Notes: a model not told the origin generated them from the letters alone. Positions 1 through 5,758 are shown, counted from the first letter of the stretch. The stretch is DNA of 5,758 bases from DSAR01 sp034437315 (GCA_034437315.1 DAOTUC010000350.1:1-5758); one strand, 5' to 3'. Made by a program: numbers and translations.

Positions 1-2657
1 TCTGGAACCGCCGTAAGCAAGGTGGCAGCCTGACCGCTACTGGTCAGCCGCCGGGTATCAAAGGAACGGACTTCAAAGCCCTCCTCAGCCTCACGTACCA
101 AGGCCAAATTGCCGCTAAAGCGCCAGGCCTGACGGTTAAGCGCGGACGCGGCCCAGGCGACGCCTTTATCGCTGGTGCCCGTAACGACGAGAAAAGCCAA
201 CGTTTCATTCCAGGGTGATGGGAACTCCTGGACATAGCCTAGAGAAACGTCGGGCGGCAAGCGGAGGATCAACTTGCCCAGCCGGTTTTCCACCTCGTCG
301 GCGCCGGGGATAAATGGCTGCGGTAAGGAACTGTTGATCTCCTGGATGACGGGGTTGCGCGTGGGGCGACCGATGGCCACAATGTGGTAATCCTGTAGCC
401 TGGTCGAAGCGGACGCTTCCCCCAATGAAACTGTTAGGTTGGTTCCATCGCCCCCGGAAGCCCCTCCAAGTGCAAAAGCCATTTGCAAAGATGCCTCCAA
501 TTCAACCGGGCTGGGGTCAAGAGGAAGCATGAAAAGCACGTCACCCAGATCCGGTTGCGTGTTGAAGGGGAATGGGAAATCATCGAGATCCAGAATCTGA
601 TCGACGTTCGTCACCTGCTGACCTAGATGCAGCGAAGAAAGTCGGGAGACACTCACCCACGCCTGGTCGATAGGGATATTTTCACATACCTCGTCCCCCC
701 TCATTTGCATCGCAGGTCGGATGGAGACTCTATTGCGCGCACCGGGTTTGAGATACGTGCTGGGTATATCGATCAGCAAATCGTCGGCATCCTCCTCAAC
801 AAGAGGTATGGTGGCCACCGGGGCGCCGTTGAGCAAAATGGTCAACGCAGAGCTTTCCACATCTATAGCCTGGGAGTGGTTAAAAATTAGGCGCAAATAC
901 GCCTCGTTCGTATCATGCCAGCCCCGAGGGACATCGAACCAATAATCAAGGAGTGGGGCGCGTGGATGGAAACCGTAAGTCGTTCGATCCCCGTATCCCA
1001 AATCAGCAAAGGTGAATGCCGTTTCCAGAGGCTCAATAGTCGGCGGGGCAGAGCGAACCTCCTTCACCAACGCAGCCGGACCCTCCATCCCAAAAAGGTC
1101 GGCCCGCAGGTCGAGAGCCTGACCGGCCTTGTGGACGGCTGCGTCGCTCAGGCCAGTGATCAGCAGAATCACTTTCTGAGGATCCCGGGGAAAGAGAAGT
1201 TCCTGAAGCACGCCGTCCTCCTCAAATGCTGGCTGCTCATCCTGGACAAAGAAGAAGTCACTCTGGGTGCCCAAGGTCACTTCTGTCGCGTCTCCCTCAC
1301 CAACAGATGAAGCCAGGGAAGTGACATTTACGGGCTTTCGCGCTCTATCGACTAGAATGGCTTGGTTCTCCAGCGTCTGAATCGTCGGAGAAAAACTCAC
1401 CGTTTCGGTAAGCTGGAGCATTAGAGAGAAAGAGAGACGCGCCCCCGGAGATAGCGATGGCAAAGACCAGTAAGCCTCCCGTCCTTGATCCCCAACTCGC
1501 TCTCTGCATGTACCGGGTTGACAACTCACCAGATCAACCTGAAGTGGCAGGCGATTGATGAGCGTAAAACCTTGCACGCGAGCAGAAGTCGTGTTTGTGA
1601 GGCTGATAGTATAGGTGAAAATATCTCCGGGCTTGACGGCCCTCGGCCCTCGACTGCTCAGCTTCAATTCTCTATCGCGCATTGACATGGGAAACGAAAC
1701 ACCTTCGTCGTCGCGGAGCCAGGTCAGCAGTCGGTTGCGATCAGGCCGTCCAATCACAAATAGATGTTCAGGAGCGATTCGATCAGCTTCCATCATCCTC
1801 AGCCAATCTACGTCGGTAGTAGCACTGATGACCATATTGCCCCCGGCCATATCTCCCAATCCGGCAGCGACGACGGCCGCTGTTCGAATCTCCGCTTCGG
1901 AGGGCTGCTCAGGCAGGATGAACTGCACATAATCCGGTTCGAAGGACCATTGAGAGAAAGGGCGAGGGTAAGCGGCTAAATCTAACGTGGGCGACGTCAG
2001 CGTGTAGTTCAAAGAAAGAGTGGACTGGGGGTGAATCACCAGCTTGCCGATATGGGCCGTATCACATAAAAACCAGGCATTGAGCGTAACGACAATCTCG
2101 TGGCGGTCGCCAGGCTTTTCGTTGAACAACCCAGGTGGCAGATCTACGCGCCAATGCTCACGATCCAACGAGGTATCGTCCAACGCATAGGCGCCCAGCA
2201 GCGAACCATCAACCGAAATCGACAGCTCGCCAAATTGGTTGAGCGACACACCCTCTTTTTGCTCCAGCTCGGTGAAAAAATAACTAAACTCAAGGTCTAA
2301 GGTGCTGCCAGGTGCCACAACCCAATTTTGAGGCAATCTAAACGCATATGTCTCCTGTTCCAAGGGGCTTTCCAACGTCTCTTCATCATACCCCAACTCA
2401 TCGAAAGTGATTCGGAAATTGGATACAGAGAGAGTTTGGCGCTTTGCATCGATAAGATTCTCCCCAGAGACTTCAGGTTGGAATCTATGTACGCGATTGA
2501 CGTGAAAACCACGCGAAATGGGAGAGGCCCATACCGTGACACTCTCGCGACCTGCTGAAAACGTGAGTAGCAAAAGGAAAGCTAATCCCACTATCCTCGT
2601 CAACTCAGCGATCCTTCGACTATGCTCGGGATAAGCTCGCCGATTTGCTAAACTCAT
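1..2657 (-). CDS. bcsB: BcsB-like cellulose/exopolysaccharide synthase periplasmic subunit with internal DUF11 domain (3' end cut by window)
   Basis: The frame is open from ATG at 2657 to the left edge: 885 codons without a stop, so the C-terminus is missing. Residues 1-21 are Arg-rich and 22-34 hydrophobic (IVGLAFLLLLTFS), a signal peptide or anchor. The body is a two-fold repeat. Beta-sandwich 1 lies at about 95-205 (VDG 149-151, C198) and beta-sandwich 2 at about 560-680 (LNG 609-611, C658). Each is followed by a flavodoxin-like domain with an IGRPxRN motif (302-308 and 762-768) and a VQE..SP.. / TG.SD..A motif (483-508 and 809-834; the second has the family-typical SPW). A DUF11-like domain at about 327-446 (KPGD, YTISLTN, LSPG) interrupts the first. 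BcsB proteins guide the nascent glucan outside the membrane next to BcsA; c-di-GMP itself is bound by BcsA despite the older family name. The start overlaps the upstream stop (ATGA) and has no good Shine-Dalgarno. The polymer may be something other than cellulose. Confidence 0.82.
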   Translation of the reverse strand, partial: MSLANRRAYPEHSRRIAELTRIVGLAFLLLLTFSAGRESVTVWASPISRGFHVNRVHRFQPEVSGENLIDAKRQTLSVSNFRITFDELGYDEETLESPLEQETYAFRLPQNWVVAPGSTLDLEFSYFFTELEQKEGVSLNQFGELSISVDGSLLGAYALDDTSLDREHWRVDLPPGLFNEKPGDRHEIVVTLNAWFLCDTAHIGKLVIHPQSTLSLNYTLTSPTLDLAAYPRPFSQWSFEPDYVQFILPEQPSEAEIRTAAVVAAGLGDMAGGNMVISATTDVDWLRMMEADRIAPEHLFVIGRPDRNRLLTWLRDDEGVSFPMSMRDRELKLSSRGPRAVKPGDIFTYTISLTNTTSARVQGFTLINRLPLQVDLVSCQPGTCRERVGDQGREAYWSLPSLSPGARLSFSLMLQLTETVSFSPTIQTLENQAILVDRARKPVNVTSLASSVGEGDATEVTLGTQSDFFFVQDEQPAFEEDGVLQELLFPRDPQKVILLITGLSDAAVHKAGQALDLRADLFGMEGPAALVKEVRSAPPTIEPLETAFTFADLGYGDRTTYGFHPRAPLLDYWFDVPRGWHDTNEAYLRLIFNHSQAIDVESSALTILLNGAPVATIPLVEEDADDLLIDIPSTYLKPGARNRVSIRPAMQMRGDEVCENIPIDQAWVSVSRLSSLHLGQQVTNVDQILDLDDFPFPFNTQPDLGDVLFMLPLDPSPVELEASLQMAFALGGASGGDGTNLTVSLGEASASTRLQDYHIVAIGRPTRNPVIQEINSSLPQPFIPGADEVENRLGKLILRLPPDVSLGYVQEFPSPWNETLAFLVVTGTSDKGVAWAASALNRQAWRFSGNLALVREAEEGFEVRSFDTRRLTSSGQAATLLTAVP
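2654..2657 (-). promoter_or_regulatory. ATGA stop-start overlap, translational coupling
   Basis: On the minus strand the TGA of the Wzz-GGDEF gene shares bases with the ATG of the BcsB-like gene (ATGA). The 20 bases before this ATG contain no convincing Shine-Dalgarno sequence. This suggests that ribosomes finishing the first gene re-initiate on the second, which would keep the two products in a fixed ratio. A TTG start at residue 19, with an upstream AGG, is a less likely alternative. Confidence 0.75.
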
Positions 2658-3769
2658 TCGTCATCCCGGAGTAAATAGACCTTGCCATAGCCCTCATCTC
2701 GGGCCCGTTGCAGGGTATCCGACAGCTTGGAGACAAGTTCGTCGCGGCTGGCACCGTTGAGGTCATAGGCCACGATACCAGAACTCGGCATTAGGTTAAG
2801 TTTAACATGGCCATCAAGCTCAAAAACGTTCCATTCAATCCGATTGTGTAAACTCCTCAGTACCTGCGCGGCATCTGGGCCCGTGGTGTCAGGGAAAAGC
2901 AAGGCGAACGTATCACCCTCGTAACGGGCCACCAAGTCCTCATCCCGCAGGTATTGCTTCAAGAAAACCCCCATTCGGCGCAGAGCATCGTTCCGCAAGT
3001 GAGCCTCCATCCCAGGCGCCGCGTCGAGGTTCTCAATGCTCATCAATGCCAGGGACAAGGGGCGCTGATGACGTCGCGCCCTACTTAGCTCCTCGCTCAA
3101 CCTCTGCAAGAAGTAGTAACGATTGTAGATGCCGGTGCCAGGATCCAGGATATTCAGGCCAGTCGTTATCCCCTCCGAAGAACGTAAGTAGTCTAACAAG
3201 AAAGCGGATCCAATCCCAATGACCAATCCCAGAAGGGCGGAGAGCACGAAGTTCTCTGTTTTTTGAGGTTTTGAAGGCGATCTAGGAACATAGGCCGCGT
3301 CTAGGGGCTTCATGTCGTAGATCTCATAGAGACTCTCCGCATATTCAATGGTCTGGATCCCTATTTCATCGGCTATCTTTTTCGCCAGTTCTGGATCACC
3401 GCTTCCAACAGAAATCTTTATGATGTTTGTGGAGGGAATCAGTTCACTGTTAACGTGTAAATGGGCTCTTTGGTCCTCGGTGATGGCCAACTCATTGAAA
3501 ACAGCGCCCCGGATGGTGCTACTGGCGGCGATCTCCACATAAGTCGACATCACCCCTTCGCGTCTGCTGATGGAGGATAATCCCCTGATTACATCATAAG
3601 GGTCATCACCGAACATAGCACTAGGGCTGACAATAAAAGTAGCTTCTGTGAGGTAGATCGGCGTTTGAGTATACGTGATGACCAACCCCACGCTCACAGA
3701 CACCAGAACAGCCGGCAAGATGAGCCACCAGCCCTTCCGCAGAATCTGCAAATATCGCCTCAGTTCCAT
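2654..3769 (-). CDS. Wzz chain-length-determinant domain fused to degenerate GGDEF domain; probable c-di-GMP receptor
   Basis: This is a complete 371-residue protein. Residues 1-14 start like Wzz (MELRRYLQILRKGWW), with membrane segment 1 at about 15-33. An extracytoplasmic Wzz region spans about 34-170 and ends in the Pro-rich stretch typical of the family (VPRSPSKP, 161-168). Membrane segment 2 lies at about 173-195, and a cytoplasmic GGDEF domain at about 205-368 (opening DPGTGIYNRYYF, 209-220). Wzz proteins set polysaccharide chain length; GGDEF domains make or sense c-di-GMP. The signature reads EGDTF (284-288) instead of GG(D/E)EF. The usual metal-binding DxD segment reads SIENL (244-248), and the ND..GH..GD segment is not conserved, so cyclase activity is unlikely. 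An I-site RxxD (RDED, 275-278) sits exactly five residues before the signature, the canonical spacing, which favours c-di-GMP binding. No tyrosine-kinase domain is present. GGAGG lies 9 nt before the ATG. The gene is first in a coupled pair with bcsB. Confidence 0.9.
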   Translation of the reverse strand: MELRRYLQILRKGWWLILPAVLVSVSVGLVITYTQTPIYLTEATFIVSPSAMFGDDPYDVIRGLSSISRREGVMSTYVEIAASSTIRGAVFNELAITEDQRAHLHVNSELIPSTNIIKISVGSGDPELAKKIADEIGIQTIEYAESLYEIYDMKPLDAAYVPRSPSKPQKTENFVLSALLGLVIGIGSAFLLDYLRSSEGITTGLNILDPGTGIYNRYYFLQRLSEELSRARRHQRPLSLALMSIENLDAAPGMEAHLRNDALRRMGVFLKQYLRDEDLVARYEGDTFALLFPDTTGPDAAQVLRSLHNRIEWNVFELDGHVKLNLMPSSGIVAYDLNGASRDELVSKLSDTLQRARDEGYGKVYLLRDDE

Positions 3770-3778
3770 TCCCCACTC

Positions 3779-3783
3779 CCTCC
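3779..3783 (-). promoter_or_regulatory. ribosome binding site of the Wzz-GGDEF gene
   Basis: The minus strand reads GGAGG, then 9 nt, then ATG at 3769. This strong Shine-Dalgarno supports the chosen start. The first G of GGAGG is also the last base of the inverted repeat at 3783-3805. Confidence 0.8.
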
Positions 3784-3805
3784 AGTTAAATCTGATGTTT
3801 AACTG
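3783..3805 (-). repeat. 8-bp inverted repeat abutting the Shine-Dalgarno
   Basis: CAGTTAAA at 3783-3790 and TTTAACTG at 3798-3805 are perfect 8-bp arms around a 7-base spacer. In the minus-strand transcript they could form a hairpin whose last base is the first G of the ribosome binding site. It could be an operator in DNA or a leader hairpin in RNA that modulates initiation. The stem is AT-rich, so the RNA form would be only moderately stable. Confidence 0.5.
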
Positions 3806-3872
3806 ATCACCGACTTTAACGACCCTATGAACACAATGATGTCTATCCGAAACATCACAACTGTTCTATTCT

Positions 3873-3899
3873 ATTATAAAACCTAGAAGTGACAAGTGA
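3873..3899 (-). promoter_or_regulatory. candidate promoter of the Wzz-GGDEF/bcsB pair with direct repeat in the -35 zone
   Basis: The minus strand has a perfect TATAAT at 3878-3873, about 104 bases upstream of the ATG. No TTGACA-like box lies 16-18 bp upstream; a TTGTCA is present but only 11 bp away. The -35 zone is instead occupied by a tandem heptad repeat, seen on the plus strand as AAGTGA (3887-3892) and AAGTGA (3894-3899). That pattern resembles activator-dependent promoters. The region is AT-rich, so TATAAT could occur by chance. Confidence 0.35.
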
Positions 3900-3910
3900 G
3901 TAACGAGAAG

Positions 3911-3933
3911 GTAAAAAACTCTATAGTTTTTAC
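3911..3933. repeat. bulged inverted repeat
   Basis: GTAAAAAACT at 3911-3920 faces AGTTTTTAC at 3925-3933 across a CTAT loop, with one bulged A. It is nearly all A/T. It lies upstream of the candidate minus promoter, so it is better read as a protein-binding site than as a terminator. Confidence 0.4.
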
Positions 3934-3936
3934 CCA

Positions 3937-3949
3937 TCACAATATGTGA
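3937..3949. repeat. TCACA-N3-TGTGA palindrome
   Basis: TCACA at 3937-3941 and TGTGA at 3945-3949 form a perfect dyad around a 3-base spacer. The octamer CATCACAA at 3935-3942 also occurs at 3853-3860. The arms resemble CRP half-sites but in the opposite order and spacing, so it is not a CRP site. A dyad about 60 bp upstream of the TATAAT is a plausible transcription-factor site. Confidence 0.35.
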
Positions 3950-4194
3950 GGATTTACCCCTCTCTTACGTAATCGAAAATAGGGCTTCCTGCTACATCCA
4001 GAGACCATGGCAATGTAGAAAAACACAGAAAACCAAAAATTTATAATTTCTTTACCAAACATACACCGCTTAAACACAATAAAACGATATACTGATTTAA
4101 AAATGTGATCGACACTCAGGCTCTTAAAAGCTAGCTTAACCAATTAAACCTGACCAACAAAGTGTTTCCACATCTAAAAATAACCTGGTAGTCA

Positions 4195-4245
4195 GTAGCT
4201 CTCCTTATGGCTATTGGCCCAATCAGCGGCTAAGGGTGGAGCTAC
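4195..4245 (+). promoter_or_regulatory. long imperfect hairpin in the leader of the beta-helix gene
   Basis: GTAGCTC (4195-4201) pairs with GAGCTAC (4239-4245), then CCTTA (4203-4207) with TAAGG (4231-4235). The inner part pairs GCT-ATTG (4210-4216) with CAAT-C-AGC (4220-4227), leaving a GCC loop. A small hairpin, CGGA-AGTA-TCCG (4246-4257), follows directly. GGTAG at 4187-4191 could compete for CTACC at 4242-4246, giving two exclusive folds. No U-run follows, so this is not an intrinsic terminator. The structure ends about 45 nt before the GTG start. It does not match the c-di-GMP-I (GEMM) consensus as I know it. It is best called a structured leader of unknown function. Confidence 0.5.
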
Positions 4246-4278
4246 CGGAAGTATCCGATAAAGATGTATCTGAATTGC

Positions 4279-4283
4279 GGAGG
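4279..4283 (+). promoter_or_regulatory. ribosome binding site that sets the GTG start of the beta-helix gene
   Basis: GGAGG ends 7 nt before GTG at 4291. An in-frame ATG at 4264 would add nine residues, but it has no well-spaced Shine-Dalgarno. The signal peptide begins cleanly from the GTG (Leu-Lys-Leu-Asn-Lys). The GTG is therefore preferred. Confidence 0.75.
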
Positions 4284-4290
4284 TAATCTG

Positions 4291-5758
4291 GTGTTAAAAT
4301 TAAACAAACTATTATCGACAACCATACTGTCCCTGGCCCTGACCCTCTTGGCTCTATCGAGCCTTGCGTTGGCCGACGATCAACCAGACGGCACGACCAT
4401 AGATCCTACACAGGATGAGGATGGCACCTGGGGGCCTGGGACGATCACAGCGACAGCGGATGTAACTATTGACGCTGGTGTGGTTATCACTCTTGCGGCC
4501 AATACGACCATCAAAGTTGCGGATGGCGTTGGAATCAACAACAACGGCAAGTTTTACAGTGAAGGCCCTATCACCTTTACCACAGCGACTACGCCAGCCA
4601 TTCCAGGCGCCTGGGATGGCATCACGTATACACCGGGCAGCAGTGGTTACTTGAATCAGGCCATCGTTGAATATGGGGTTCACGCGATCATCCTTGATAC
4701 TTCCCAACCTATCACCATCTCCAATAGCACCATTCGCTATAATCGATATATGCCCCCTTCAGGGGAAGACGCCTTTGGCGCTGGTATCGCTATTCTTAGG
4801 GGTTCTCATCTAATCACAAATTCCAAAATCTGTGAGAATATCCTGATTAGTACTGGGGATGGCGGTAGCGCTTATGGCGGAGGCATTGATATTCAAGGTG
4901 TTGGGTCTCATATCGTCAATTCGATCATTTGTAATAACTCCATTACAGTTACTGGTAGTGCTGAGGGTGTCGGTGGCGGCATTGCGATAAGAGGCGATAA
5001 TAACAATTCACATATTGAAAACTGCCAGATCACCACAAATACGCTCCGAGCGCTGCTCGTACTGAGCAACGATAGCGGCCATGGCGCAGGCATAGGCATT
5101 CAAGATAGAACTAAAGCAACAATTTACCATAACTTGATTACCAACAATCTAAACGATTCTTACTACGCATTTGGTAGTGGCATTGGCTTCGATCGTCATG
5201 CTCAAGCTAATATCATCGATAGCAACACAATCGCAAATAATCAATCCATTGGGCGAATAGCACTTGGTGGTGGAATTGGATCTCTGCGTTATAACATTTT
5301 CACGGCTACAAACAACTTAATCTACAGTAACATAGCTATCCAAACAGGAACAACAAGTAGGGGGGGGGGCATCTATGCCAATGCCGATGATGAAGGTGAT
5401 GTAAATCTGCTCAACAATACTATAATTAGCAATACAGCTGCATATGGAGGAGGCATATATCTAAGCAGGCATGTTTTAGCGTACAACAATATAGTAGTCA
5501 ATAATACAGCCTCCACCACTGCGGGAGGCATTTTCTCGGATACCGAATCCAGTGCAGGTCACAATAATGTTTGGAATAACTCCCCCAACAACTACAATGG
5601 TACACCGCCTACTAGTGACCTTCAAGTCAACCCCCAATTCCTCAACACCGGCGACATCGTCCAACAATACCATCTCCAGCCCGGTTCACCGATGATCGAC
5701 GCCGGTACAGATACCGCCACCGGCCTGCCTGACGACGATTACGACGGGCAGCCTCGTC
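4291..5758 (+). CDS. secreted right-handed parallel beta-helix protein, choice-of-anchor-Q-like (3' end cut by window)
   Basis: The frame is open from GTG 4291 to the right edge: 489 codons seen, no stop. Residues 1-28 form a signal peptide with a Lys-containing start, a long Leu/Ala core and an ALA cleavage site before Asp29-Asp30. About residues 40-450 are rich in Asn, Ile, Thr and Gly, with stacked beta-strand turns. G-[GAS]-G-I motifs recur at residues 163, 196, 228, 265, 295, 326, 358 and 386, with AGGI at 411, as in pectate-lyase-like or NosD-like beta-helices. The end reads GSPMIDAG (465-472) followed by DDDYDGQPR, the form seen near the end of choice-of-anchor-Q domains; a short tail with an anchor probably follows. 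No catalytic residues can be assigned, so a polysaccharide-binding or surface structural role is as likely as an enzyme. A G10 tract lies within the gene. It is transcribed divergently from the polysaccharide pair. Confidence 0.85.
   Translation, partial: MLKLNKLLSTTILSLALTLLALSSLALADDQPDGTTIDPTQDEDGTWGPGTITATADVTIDAGVVITLAANTTIKVADGVGINNNGKFYSEGPITFTTATTPAIPGAWDGITYTPGSSGYLNQAIVEYGVHAIILDTSQPITISNSTIRYNRYMPPSGEDAFGAGIAILRGSHLITNSKICENILISTGDGGSAYGGGIDIQGVGSHIVNSIICNNSITVTGSAEGVGGGIAIRGDNNNSHIENCQITTNTLRALLVLSNDSGHGAGIGIQDRTKATIYHNLITNNLNDSYYAFGSGIGFDRHAQANIIDSNTIANNQSIGRIALGGGIGSLRYNIFTATNNLIYSNIAIQTGTTSRGGGIYANADDEGDVNLLNNTIISNTAAYGGGIYLSRHVLAYNNIVVNNTASTTAGGIFSDTESSAGHNNVWNNSPNNYNGTPPTSDLQVNPQFLNTGDIVQQYHLQPGSPMIDAGTDTATGLPDDDYDGQPR
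4777..5532 (+). repeat. degenerate coil repeats of the beta-helix
   Basis: Nine glycine turns of the type G-x-G-I (the last is AGGI) recur every 25-37 residues, each followed by a short hydrophobic strand and an Asn-rich turn (NNSI, TNNL, ANNQ, SNTA). The repeats are protein-level only: codons differ between copies, so this is an old structural repeat and not a recent DNA duplication. Confidence 0.65.
5360..5369 (+). repeat. G10 homopolymer inside the beta-helix reading frame
   Basis: Ten consecutive G bases encode the end of Arg357 and Gly358-Gly360 in a Ser-Arg-Gly-Gly-Gly-Ile turn. Other Gly-Gly-Gly-Ile turns in the same gene use mixed codons (for example GGA GGA GGC), so the pure G run is not needed by the protein. 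The frame is intact at this length; a change of one base would shift it. Confidence 0.9.

Larger units (their letters stand above)
3770..4290. other. AT-rich divergent intergenic region, 521 bp
   Basis: This non-coding stretch separates the minus-strand Wzz-GGDEF/bcsB pair from the plus-strand beta-helix gene. Its middle is much more AT-rich than the genes: 4021-4080 has 16 G/C in 60. From left to right it holds the minus-strand ribosome binding site, an 8-bp inverted repeat, a candidate minus promoter with an AAGTGA direct repeat, a bulged inverted repeat at 3911-3933, a TCACA-TGTGA palindrome at 3937-3949, a 10-bp palindrome AAGCTAGCTT at 4128-4137, and a long hairpin before the plus-strand start. 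TATAAT (4042-4047) and TATACT (4088-4093) occur on the plus strand but have no matching -35 box. Between about 3950 and 4120 I see no other structured element or credible gene. Confidence 0.7.

Noticed and set aside
627..2558. Several plus-strand ORFs of 66-131 codons, and a minus-strand ORF at 2297-2542 in another frame
   Set aside because: All lie within the continuous 885-codon minus-strand frame that encodes recognisable BcsB and DUF11 motifs. Their translations are Ser/Arg/Gln-rich with no domain features.
1..2653. Reading this region as a decayed or frameshifted gene because no closed minus-strand ORF covers it
   Set aside because: Codon-by-codon reading shows a single frame without stops from 2657 to the edge. 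It appears missing only because its stop lies outside the window.
3911..3933. Bidirectional rho-independent terminator
   Set aside because: The stem is nearly all A/T, no gene converges on it, and both neighbouring genes are transcribed away from it.
3937..3949. CRP/FNR binding site
   Set aside because: The half-sites are in the wrong order (TCACA then TGTGA) with a 3-bp spacer; CRP needs TGTGA-N6-TCACA.
4042..4093. Plus-strand promoters at TATAAT (4042-4047) and TATACT (4088-4093)
   Set aside because: Neither has a -35-like box at 16-18 bp, and such hexamers are expected by chance in DNA of about 27-33% GC.
3937..4143. 68-codon minus-strand ORF in the intergenic region
   Set aside because: It starts with TTG, has only a weak AGG upstream, lies in very AT-rich DNA, and its Phe/Lys/Arg-rich translation shows no domain or clean signal peptide.
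4180..4290. c-di-GMP-I (GEMM) riboswitch
   Set aside because: The position and theme fit, but the conserved GCAAA and GACGCAAAG elements and the GNRA-capped stem are absent. It is kept only as a structured leader.
4354..4707. 117-codon minus-strand ORF opposite the beta-helix gene
   Set aside because: It is antisense to the signal peptide and first coils of a convincing secreted protein, and has no motif of its own.

Overview
The window carries three protein genes around one divergent intergenic region. Two are cut by the window edges. The minus strand holds a 371-residue Wzz-type membrane protein fused to a degenerate GGDEF domain (2654-3769). It overlaps by 4 bp (ATGA) a long BcsB-like gene that runs off the left edge (2657 down to 1). 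The plus strand holds a secreted right-handed beta-helix protein (4291 to the right edge).

Organism: a free-living bacterium of moderate GC content. The mix of a BcsB-like protein carrying a DUF11 domain, a Wzz-GGDEF fusion and a Gly/Asn-rich beta-helix protein ending in a choice-of-anchor-Q-like motif suggests Chloroflexota (Anaerolineae/Caldilineae-like). This is inferred from family associations; no marker gene is present.

Layout: (1) 1-2657, minus: one uninterrupted frame of 885 codons, checked codon by codon. It has a signal/anchor segment, two BcsB-type beta-domain plus flavodoxin-like-domain units, and a DUF11-type beta-sandwich apparently inserted inside the first flavodoxin-like domain. 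(2) 2654-3769, minus: Wzz N-terminal half (two membrane segments with an extracytoplasmic domain between) followed by a cytoplasmic GGDEF domain. Its active-site residues are lost (EGDTF), but it keeps a correctly spaced RxxD I-site. (3) 3770-4290: AT-rich divergent control region with several inverted and direct repeats, a candidate minus-strand promoter, a hairpin touching the minus-strand ribosome binding site, and a long imperfect hairpin in the plus-strand leader. (4) 4291-5758, plus: beta-helix protein with about nine G-x-G-I turns and a G10 homopolymer inside the reading frame.

Working model (inference): the Wzz-GGDEF protein reads cytoplasmic cyclic di-GMP through its I-site, without making it, and passes that state across the membrane to an exopolysaccharide machine that includes the translationally coupled BcsB-like subunit. 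PelD is the best-known precedent for a dead GGDEF domain used as a receptor in polysaccharide secretion. The divergent beta-helix protein could be a surface or matrix protein made alongside. The catalytic glycosyltransferase (BcsA-like) is not in the window; it would be expected beyond the left edge.
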